From assembly GCA_951813395.1 (NCBI GenBank), contig OX638356.1, forward strand, positions 2,368,501-2,432,500: DNA of 64,000 nucleotides. The letters run 5' to 3'. Positions 53,609-60,906 of the stretch are shown here, piece after piece. How positions within the stretch are numbered: position 1 is the stretch's first letter; every line of letters begins with the position of its first letter. The notes under the pieces are model-generated. The model did not search any database. It was not told the DNA's origin and saw only the letters and a program-made list of their open reading frames with translations. This stretch comes from Longimicrobiales bacterium. Lineage in GTDB: Bacteria > Gemmatimonadota > Gemmatimonadetes > Longimicrobiales > Gaopeijiaceae. The position numbers were made by a program, and so were the translations under genes.

Positions 53609-54562
53609 TTGGCACTGCCTACGGATTCCCCGACTCTCGACCGGTTCAGGTTTGCCGTGGACCCCAGGCGGGTTCGGCGCAACGTGCCGCTGGCACCCCT
53701 TACCACCTTCGGAATCGGAGGTCCCGCGGATCTCTTCTATCGGGCGCGCTCGACCGAGGAGCTGTATCTGGCCGTGTCGACCGCCCGCGAGATGGAGATT
53801 CCCTGGTTCGTTCTGGGGCGCGGCGCGAACATTCTCGTTGGTGATCGCGGGTTTCGGGGGGTGGTCATAAAATGCGATATCTCGGACATGACCTTCGGGC
53901 CCGACGGCAGGGTCACCGCCGGGGCCGGGCTCGACACCTTCCCCGACCTGATCAACGCGAGTGTGACGAGGGGGCTGGGCGGCATTCATCACTTCGTGGG
54001 CATTCCCAGTACCGTCGGCGGCGCGGTGTGGCAGAACCTGCACTTCCTGTCGCCCGCGCCGGAGCGCGAACGCACGGTGTTCTGGGACGAGGTGATGGAG
54101 GGTGCGACCATTCTCACACCCCGGAACCGGATCCGCACCGTCGGAACCGAGTACTTCCGGTTCGGATACGACTACAGCGTCATCCACGACACCGGTGATC
54201 TCGTTCTCGACGTCACGCTCAGGCTTGAGCCGACCCCCACCGCGGAGCTCAGGCGCGTGATGCGGGAGAACCTGGCGTGGCGCGACGAACGGCACCCGGA
54301 CCTTTGGCTCTATCCCTGCGTAGGATCGATTTTCAAGAAGATCGACGGGATCGGCGCGGGTCGTCTGATCGACGAATGCGGGCTCAAGGGCCATGTCCAC
54401 GGGGCCGCCGAGATCTTCCACAGGCACGCGAACATCATCGTGAACATCGGGGGGGCAACGGCGACCGAGGTCCTGACGTTGATTGAACTTGCCCGCTCGA
54501 CGGTCCTTCGCGAGACCGGCTACGAACTCGAGACCGAGATAGGATTCGTCGGCGAGTTCTAG
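53609..54562 (+). CDS. murB: UDP-N-acetylmuramate dehydrogenase (MurB-like), divergent
   Basis: A 317-residue FAD enzyme of the MurB family: TTFGIGGPADLFYRA, FVLGRGANILVGDRG, GLGGIHHFVGIPSTVGGAV, active-site Ser in YPCVGSIFKKIDG and the final glutamate in TEIGFVGEF. Two standard features differ: the NAGAYG segment after GGAV is replaced by WQNLHFLSP, and the Arg of FGYR.S is Asp (FGYDYSV). It still looks like the cell-wall reductase, but a specialised paralogue is possible. The start is TTG 53609, without a clear ribosome site. Confidence 0.85.
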   Translation: MALPTDSPTLDRFRFAVDPRRVRRNVPLAPLTTFGIGGPADLFYRARSTEELYLAVSTAREMEIPWFVLGRGANILVGDRGFRGVVIKCDISDMTFGPDGRVTAGAGLDTFPDLINASVTRGLGGIHHFVGIPSTVGGAVWQNLHFLSPAPERERTVFWDEVMEGATILTPRNRIRTVGTEYFRFGYDYSVIHDTGDLVLDVTLRLEPTPTAELRRVMRENLAWRDERHPDLWLYPCVGSIFKKIDGIGAGRLIDECGLKGHVHGAAEIFHRHANIIVNIGGATATEVLTLIELARSTVLRETGYELETEIGFVGEF

Positions 54563-54641
54563 CCGTGGACAGAATCCCCCCGGCAGTCGAAAGGCGATGC
54601 ATCCGGGCCTGTGGCCCTCGTCCGTGGACCGCCCGGCTAGA

Positions 54642-56033
54642 CTAGGAGGAAGTCCTGTGTGCGACGTGAAGGCGGACCAGCGGTCCGTGGAATCGGATCC
54701 ATAGCCGCCACAGGAGCAGCACCGCCACCGCGCCCAGCCCGGCCGCGAGACCCCACCACAAGCCGACCGGACCGATATCGCGGCCGAACCCGAGCCACAG
54801 GCTCAACGGAATGCCGAATAGCCAGAAGCCCAGCACATTGTACACCATCGGTCGCAGCGTGTCGGCGACTCCGCGGAGGGCGCCGGTGCATACGACCTGC
54901 AGGCCATCGAACAGCTGGAACATCCCGGCAACGGGGATGAGCGCTGCGGCGACGGCGGCCACGCTCGCGTCGGTGGTGAACTGCCTGGCCAGCAGACCCG
55001 GAAAGGCAAGGAAGAGCGCGGCGGTCACCGACATGGCGACGCAACAGAGCAGAACCGCACCCCCACCGGCTCTCCGCGCCTTGTCCGGATTCTCATTGCC
55101 CACCGCCCTGCCGACGAGCACAGCCGCCGCCTGAGATATCCCCAGAGGGATCATGAAGGCGAAGGCCGCAAGGTTTAGCGCGATCTGGTGGCCCGCGATG
55201 GCATGGGTCCCCAACCAGCCCATGGCTATGCCGATCGCCCCGAAGGCTCCGAACTCCATGAACAGCTGCAGCCCGATCGGCGAACCGAGGCGTACGACCC
55301 GCCACAGCGGCCTGACTTGCCACACCTCACGCCGCACACGCCGCAGGTATGGTGCCAGGAGGCGCCACCCGAGACAGAGCGCACAGAGCCACATGAACCA
55401 CCTGGAAATGGCAGTCGCCCAACCCGAGCCCATGGCGCCCATGGCCGGCGCCCCGAGGTTGCCATAGATCAGAACCCAGTTGGCGCCCACGTTCAACAGA
55501 TTCGCCAGGACGATTGTCCAGACGACCGGCGCGACTCGGCCTACGGCCTGCAGAGTCTGACGAAAGACGATGAACCCGTAGAACGGCAACATTCCGGGAA
55601 TCAGCGCATACGTGTACCTGGCCGCGACGGGAATCACCTCCGGTGGCTGCCGGAGCAGCACGAAGATCGGTTCCGCCAGGGCAAGCAATGCCGAGGCCAC
55701 CGCAGCGAGTCCCACGCTCAGCAGGAGTCCCCGTTGTATGGATGCCGCGATCTCGTCATGGTCGTCCGCCCCGAACGCCTGCGAGACGAGAGGGTCCAGG
55801 GCGAAGAGAAGCCCCATGCCGAACACGGCCACGCTGAAGAAGTAGACGTTCCCCAGCGTCACCGCTCCCAGTTCGGCAGCGGTTACCCTGCCGACCATTG
55901 CGGTGTCCACCAGCCCTTGCGACACCAGCCCCATCTGAACGACTGCGACTGGCGTCGCGAGCATGAGGAGATCGCGAAACTCGGCCCTTCGGGGGCGAAA
56001 GGCGGACAGACGAGCCCGCGTGGCGGCGGTCAA
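54642..56033 (-). CDS. MATE-family multidrug/Na+ efflux transporter
   Basis: A 463-residue inner-membrane protein with 12 hydrophobic segments in two homologous halves (LLMLATPVAVVQMGLVSQGL with DTAMVGR in the first half; RLGSPIGLQLFMEFGAFGAI in the second), plus the NorM signature FALDPLVSQAFGADDHDEI and PLGISQAAAVLVGRAVGN. Probably exports cationic compounds using H+ or Na+. It begins ten bases after the histidine kinase stop, so it may be the output end of the signalling operon upstream. Confidence 0.94.
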   Translation of the reverse strand: MTAATRARLSAFRPRRAEFRDLLMLATPVAVVQMGLVSQGLVDTAMVGRVTAAELGAVTLGNVYFFSVAVFGMGLLFALDPLVSQAFGADDHDEIAASIQRGLLLSVGLAAVASALLALAEPIFVLLRQPPEVIPVAARYTYALIPGMLPFYGFIVFRQTLQAVGRVAPVVWTIVLANLLNVGANWVLIYGNLGAPAMGAMGSGWATAISRWFMWLCALCLGWRLLAPYLRRVRREVWQVRPLWRVVRLGSPIGLQLFMEFGAFGAIGIAMGWLGTHAIAGHQIALNLAAFAFMIPLGISQAAAVLVGRAVGNENPDKARRAGGGAVLLCCVAMSVTAALFLAFPGLLARQFTTDASVAAVAAALIPVAGMFQLFDGLQVVCTGALRGVADTLRPMVYNVLGFWLFGIPLSLWLGFGRDIGPVGLWWGLAAGLGAVAVLLLWRLWIRFHGPLVRLHVAHRTSS

Positions 56034-56043
56034 ATGCGAACCG

Positions 56044-58278
56044 TCAGGAGCCGGGCACGGATGCGTAGTTCCTCCGTGGCAGCGTTATCTTGAATTCGGT
56101 GAACTCCCCGGGCACGGTATCGACCTCGATCTTGCCTCCGTGCTCCTGGACGATTTCATGGGATATCGAGAGTCCCAGTCCGGTGCCCTGTGTCCCGGAC
56201 TTGGTCGTGAAGAACGGGTCGAAGATTCTGTCGAGGACGTGCTGCGGAATGCCGGTCCCGTTGTCATGCACCGCGATGCTTACTTCGTTCTTGCGTCCCT
56301 CGGTCCTGATCGTGACCGCGGGCTGATAGCCCGGCTCCCCCTCTTCGGTCCTGCGCGCATGGGTCGCGTGGCAGGCGTTCGTGACGATGTTGAGGAATAC
56401 CCTGCTGAGGTCGCGGGCAATCGCTTCCACCTCGCCCGCATTTGAATCGAACTCGTACACCATGTCCACGTTGAAGGAGGAGTCGGTGCCCCGGATGCCG
56501 TGGTAGGCGAGCTTGGCGTATTCCTGGACCAGGACGTTGATCTCGACCGATTCCAGCTCGCCCGCCTCGTCTCTGGAATGCGCGAGCATCCCTTCGACGA
56601 TTCTGTTGGCCCGGGAACCGTGCTCGTTCACCTTGATGACATTCGTATCCAGGTCGTCGAGAATTTCGGAGATGAACTCGCGGTCCAGCTCTCCATCCCC
56701 GTTGTCCTCCATCTTCAACTCCTCCCGCAACTCCTCGATGAGTTCCGAGGACAGCGCCGCGAAGTTGTTCACGAAGTTCAGCGGGTTCCGGATCTCGTGG
56801 GCAATTCCCGCGGTCAGCGCCCCCAATGAAGCCAGTTTCTCCTGCTTGACCACCTGTTGCTGGGTGCGCCGCAGGTTGTCGAGGGTATCCTCCAGCTCCG
56901 CGTTCTTCGCCTGAACCTCGTCGGCCAGCTTTTCGACCAGATTCAGGCGTTGCACCTCGACCGCGTGCTGCCGGAACACCTCCAGGGCGCCCGCCATGTC
57001 CGTGAGTTCGTCGTTGCCCTCGATCTCCACCTGCACCTCCAGGTCGCCCTTGGACATGCGGCGGGTGGCACTGGACAGCGCGCCCATGCGTACAAGCAGC
57101 CGCTCGCCGAAGAACTTCCATGCCACGTATGCCGCGGCGACCGTGAGGAAGGTGACGATCAGCAGGAACCAGACCCCCAACTGAACCAGCGTGCCCGAGC
57201 GGTTCGCGGCCGAGCGCGCCGAGGTCTCGGCATCACCCACGAGCGTTTGAACGCGGTTGACCAGTTCGGCGGTCGTCTGCTGGTTGCGCGCGACCAGTTC
57301 GGCTGCCCGCCCGTTTTCCGCAAGCTCCAGGCCTCGAGTTTCGAAGACACCATCCGAGGACTGATAGAGGTCTTTCAACTCGTCCACCTGTTCCTGCAGC
57401 CCCGCTCGGACCCGGGGCCTGATTCTGGGGAGCGCGCCTTCAACGTCCCCGATCGCGGTCTCGACCCTTTCACGGTTGGCCAGCAGCACTTCCGGGTCGT
57501 CTTCCGTCATGGCCTGGGCGATCAGCGTCCCAGCCTCGTTCTGATACGCCTTGAAGTTGAGAAGACCCCCGTAGTGGTCCAGTTCGGCCTCGGTTCTGCG
57601 CCGGGCCACCGGAGCGGGTGCTTCGTTGAGCGCTCGCAGACCGGTGTACATGAAGAACTCCTGATCGTCAATTCCCTCCTCGAGCAGGAGTTGCAGCGCC
57701 AGGCCCGCGTCGGCCAGCTGGGTTTCGAGTTCCTCCAGCCGTCCCCGCGCCGTCATTCGGCGAAGGACCGACTCGTGGATCTGGTCGATGCTCTCCACCA
57801 GGCTGTCGACCAACGGTTCGACGATGGCCTCGATCTCCCCCTGGTTCCCTTCCCCGCCTTCCGCCTCGGCGATCAGCGTAATCCGGCTGCGCAGCTCCCG
57901 TTCCTGCCGGCGAACTTCGATCATCACCTCGTCGAGGACGTCGGGACTCGTGGCGGCGAGCAGACGGGGTGACGCCCGCACCAGCTCGGTGCTCTGCTGC
58001 GCGACCTCGAATGCTGCCACCAGTGCCGGCATGTACGCTTCCGTCACCTGACTCTGCTGCGAATTCACGACGCTCATCAGGATCAGCGCGAGCACGATGG
58101 CGCCGATGGTCATCACGACGCCGCCTCCCAGCCCCACGACCACCTGGCTCCCGATGCCGAAGCGGCCGCCGGTGGCCTCGCGGACGCGGTCGCCAAGACG
58201 GCTGGGCAACCGCTTCAGTATCCATTCGAAGGCGAAATGCACCCGGTGATCGAGCGTCTTCATCCCGCGGGAACTCAT
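56044..58278 (-). CDS. HAMP-domain sensor histidine kinase with large periplasmic sensor
   Basis: A 744-residue membrane kinase. TM1 is about residues 46-71 and TM2 about 364-388, enclosing a 290-residue, mostly helical periplasmic domain. HAMP (389-445) and a coiled coil (445-482) lead to the phospho-accepting His494 (GIAHEIRNPLNFVNNF). The ATP domain has N box VFLNIVTNACHAT (627-639), G1 DNGTGIP (672-678) and G2 GTGLGLS (698-704). The acidic insert EDNGDGELDREF in the dimerisation domain is unusual. Its ATG overlaps the stop of the binding-protein gene by four bases; likely target is the response regulator two genes upstream. Confidence 0.94.
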   Translation of the reverse strand: MSSRGMKTLDHRVHFAFEWILKRLPSRLGDRVREATGGRFGIGSQVVVGLGGGVVMTIGAIVLALILMSVVNSQQSQVTEAYMPALVAAFEVAQQSTELVRASPRLLAATSPDVLDEVMIEVRRQERELRSRITLIAEAEGGEGNQGEIEAIVEPLVDSLVESIDQIHESVLRRMTARGRLEELETQLADAGLALQLLLEEGIDDQEFFMYTGLRALNEAPAPVARRRTEAELDHYGGLLNFKAYQNEAGTLIAQAMTEDDPEVLLANRERVETAIGDVEGALPRIRPRVRAGLQEQVDELKDLYQSSDGVFETRGLELAENGRAAELVARNQQTTAELVNRVQTLVGDAETSARSAANRSGTLVQLGVWFLLIVTFLTVAAAYVAWKFFGERLLVRMGALSSATRRMSKGDLEVQVEIEGNDELTDMAGALEVFRQHAVEVQRLNLVEKLADEVQAKNAELEDTLDNLRRTQQQVVKQEKLASLGALTAGIAHEIRNPLNFVNNFAALSSELIEELREELKMEDNGDGELDREFISEILDDLDTNVIKVNEHGSRANRIVEGMLAHSRDEAGELESVEINVLVQEYAKLAYHGIRGTDSSFNVDMVYEFDSNAGEVEAIARDLSRVFLNIVTNACHATHARRTEEGEPGYQPAVTIRTEGRKNEVSIAVHDNGTGIPQHVLDRIFDPFFTTKSGTQGTGLGLSISHEIVQEHGGKIEVDTVPGEFTEFKITLPRRNYASVPGS

Positions 58279-59513
58279 CGCGAAAGGCTGTTCACCGAGA
58301 CGAACCTGCCCCCCCGTATCACCGTCAGGAACACCGCGTCGGATCCCTGGTTGTCCCCCGCCCCGTACTGGACCGTGAAGCCGCCCAGATCAATCGGCCC
58401 GGCCTCTTCGAGCCGCGTCAGGAAGGCCTCGCGGGTGGGAGGCCCCTCGCCGGACTCGCCGATTTCGCGCAGAACCTGCACCACGAGCCGCCCCGCCAGG
58501 TAGCCCTCCAGCGACACGAATCCCGGTTCGGCCGCCGGATCGAGTTCCCGGAGGGCGGCATGGTACCGGGCCACGACCGGGATCGACGTGTCGCGCGGAA
58601 AAGGCACGACCTGGGTCACGACGACGCCGTCCCCGGACCGACCGAGTTCGTTGAGCAGCGCGTTGCTGCCGACGAACGATATGTTCACGAAGACCGCGCG
58701 CATCCCGATCTTGCGGGCCCACATGATGAACTGCGCTGCGGGGCGGTAGGCTCCGATAATGACCACCGCCTGCGGATTGTCCTCGCGGATGTCCAGCAGC
58801 GCGCGCTTGACCGCCATTGTATTGCGGACATAGGTGCCCTCGCCCGCGAGGACCATCTGACGCTTGTTCAGGGCCTGACGAACGCCCGTATAGCCGGCCA
58901 GGCCGTAGCTGTCGTCCTGGTACAGAATGGCAACCCGCTCGAACCCGAGGTCCCGGGTCAGACGCTCGACCATCTGATCCGTTTCCTGGTAGTAGGAGGC
59001 GCGTACGTTGACCACATAGCGCTGGTCGGGACCCCTGAGCAGCTCCGCGCCCGTGAAGGCGCCGATATACGGCACCCTGGCCTCTTCGGCGATGGGCGCG
59101 GCGCGGCTGGAGGTCGGCGTCCCCACCGCGCCGATCAGCGCGAAGACACCATGCGCGATGAGCTCTCTGGTATTCGCGATGGCCGCCTCGGGCTCATACC
59201 GGTCGTCCCGGAGCATGAGCTTCAACAACCGGCCGTGCACGCCGCCCTCCCGATTCGCCTCCTCAAACGCGACGCGAACCCCCAGGTTCATGTTCCTGCC
59301 GAGTTCACCCGCTGGGCCCCGCAGTGCCGCCGACTGGCCGAACACGATCGAGTCGGCGAAGACCCCATCGGCGCCGGTTTCGGGCTGCTGCGCGGACGCT
59401 CCCGCGACCACGCCCAGCAGCAGGGCCCAAGCCACCGGCAACGCTCGGGCCCGGGTCCGTGGACCGCCCTTGAGGGCTATTGCGAATCCTTCAGGTAACA
59501 GAGAGTAAGGCAT
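58275..59513 (-). CDS. Periplasmic ligand-binding protein, branched-chain amino acid type (Peripla_BP_6)
   Basis: A 412-residue type 1 periplasmic binding protein. A signal peptide (ALPVAWALLLGVVAGASA) is followed by IVFGQSAALRGPAGELGRNM, GVRVAFEEANREGGVHGRLL, FALIGAVGTPTSSRAAPIAE and VAILYQDDSYGLAGYTGVR, the LivJ/urea-binding pattern. No ABC permease or ATPase is adjacent. It lies between a response regulator and a kinase gene, overlapping both (37 and 4 bases), so it probably works as a ligand receptor for the kinase and not as a transport component. Confidence 0.92.
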   Translation of the reverse strand: MPYSLLPEGFAIALKGGPRTRARALPVAWALLLGVVAGASAQQPETGADGVFADSIVFGQSAALRGPAGELGRNMNLGVRVAFEEANREGGVHGRLLKLMLRDDRYEPEAAIANTRELIAHGVFALIGAVGTPTSSRAAPIAEEARVPYIGAFTGAELLRGPDQRYVVNVRASYYQETDQMVERLTRDLGFERVAILYQDDSYGLAGYTGVRQALNKRQMVLAGEGTYVRNTMAVKRALLDIREDNPQAVVIIGAYRPAAQFIMWARKIGMRAVFVNISFVGSNALLNELGRSGDGVVVTQVVPFPRDTSIPVVARYHAALRELDPAAEPGFVSLEGYLAGRLVVQVLREIGESGEGPPTREAFLTRLEEAGPIDLGGFTVQYGAGDNQGSDAVFLTVIRGGRFVSVNSLSR

Positions 59514-60634
59514 GTGATGTCATCGGACTGGGCGGCTCCGCCCGCGTGGGCCTGCACCGCTTGCACGGCCTCGCGATTCATCGTCGCCGCGTTCGATCCT
59601 GCGGTTTCGGACAGCACGCTGGCGAGTTGCCGGTCGCCGTATTCGACTCCGTCCTTGTCCATCGCCTCGGTGATTCCGTCCGTGTAGAAGAAGACCGCGT
59701 CACCCGACTCCAACTGGACGGATCCGCCGGGGAATTCGAAGCCCGGCATCACGGCAAGCACCAGTCCCGAGTCACAGTCGATCTGTTGGACCTCCCCTCC
59801 GGGCTTCACGATGTACGGGAGATTATGGCCTGCGTTTGCGAAATCGAGACGGCCCGTCGCGGGATCGAAGCTGGCGTAGAAGACCGTGACGAACATGGAT
59901 TCCTCGTTCGACTCCACCAGCAGCTGGTTCACTTCCTCAAGACACCTGGCCGGATCCTGCTCACCGATGGCGGTCCCCTTCATCAGGGTTCGGCTGACCA
60001 TCATGAAAAGTGCCGCGGGCACTCCCTTGCCCGAAACGTCGGCCATGACGATCCCGATGCGTCCGTCCTCCAGATGGAAGAAGTCGTAGAAGTCCCCGCC
60101 GACCTCCTTGGCCGGCGTCATCCAGGCATGAATCTCGTAGCGCGAGTCTTCCGGGAACCGGGTCGGCAGAATCGACTCCTGCATCCGGGCCGCAACGCCC
60201 AGTTCCTGCCGGAGCGCAACCAATTCGTCCCTGGACCGCAACGCATCCCTCATGACCTCGAGATGCGCGAGCGTCTTGGAAATCGTGGTCTCGAGGTCCT
60301 TGAAGTCCAGGGGCTTCGTGACAAAGTCAAAAGCGCCCCGGTTCATCGCGGTCCGGATGTTCTTCATGTCTCCGTACGCGGTCACGATGACCGCCCGGAG
60401 ATCGTAGTTCAACTGGTTGAGTTGATGCAGTAGCGTCAGCCCGTCCATCTGGGGCATGTTGATGTCGGACAGAACCATGTCGACATCTCTGTGGGCCTCG
60501 AGTTTTTCGAGCGCCTCGACCCCGTTCTGGGCGAACACCAGACTCAGTTCGCCGCTACGCACCTTGCGTCGGAATTTCTGGCGGAGCAGCAATTCCAGAT
60601 CGGGCTCGTCATCAACGACGAGAATCTTCGCCAT
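59477..60634 (-). CDS. Response regulator with PP2C-type (SpoIIE/RsbU) phosphatase output
   Basis: A 385-residue protein. Residues 1-120 are a receiver domain (ILVVDDEPD, phospho-acceptor Asp57 in VLSDINMPQMDG, VTAYGD, FVTKPLDF), followed by a coiled-coil linker (ALRSRDELVALRQELGVAA). A PP2C-like SpoIIE domain carries metal aspartates (KEVGGDFYDFF, VMADVSGKGVPAALFM, FANAGHNLPYIV, GDAVFFYTDGITEAM, SDDITCLTL). These proteins dephosphorylate anti-anti-sigma factors in partner-switching cascades. ATG 60634 begins at the family start. First gene of the three-gene signalling operon. Confidence 0.95.
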   Translation of the reverse strand: MAKILVVDDEPDLELLLRQKFRRKVRSGELSLVFAQNGVEALEKLEAHRDVDMVLSDINMPQMDGLTLLHQLNQLNYDLRAVIVTAYGDMKNIRTAMNRGAFDFVTKPLDFKDLETTISKTLAHLEVMRDALRSRDELVALRQELGVAARMQESILPTRFPEDSRYEIHAWMTPAKEVGGDFYDFFHLEDGRIGIVMADVSGKGVPAALFMMVSRTLMKGTAIGEQDPARCLEEVNQLLVESNEESMFVTVFYASFDPATGRLDFANAGHNLPYIVKPGGEVQQIDCDSGLVLAVMPGFEFPGGSVQLESGDAVFFYTDGITEAMDKDGVEYGDRQLASVLSETAGSNAATMNREAVQAVQAHAGGAAQSDDITCLTLCYLKDSQ

Positions 60635-60761
60635 CTGCTCAGGTCCACAGGCGGCTGGCGGGAGCAGCCGGTCCATTTGTCTCGCGAGCCGTCCCGCACG
60701 GTCGCCGGAGTCATTCCGCAAATAGTCTAACGCCTGCGAACCGGTCTGCCTACCGCGTCAG

Positions 60762-60791
60762 TGGACCTCGTGTGAGCGGACATGGTAGATT
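60762..60791 (+). promoter_or_regulatory. Candidate promoter of the GlnE-like gene
   Basis: TGGACC (60762-60767), 18-base spacer, TAGATT (60786-60791), each 4/6 to consensus, in the 272-base divergent region. Expected leader is about 108 nt. Confidence 0.3.
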
Positions 60792-60906
60792 GGGCTGTAC
60801 GACCGGCCAGGGGATTTCCGCAACGAGTATTGTTCCAGGCCTGTCGCGCTCCGTGAAGCTTTCCGCACCAGCTCGGGGGGCTATCCTGGATCCTCAAAAC
60901 GTCACC

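Noticed and set aside
54605-54617. GGGCC-TGT-GGCCC hairpin between murB and the MATE gene as a terminator
   Set aside because: Only five pairs and no T-run; possible but not supportable.
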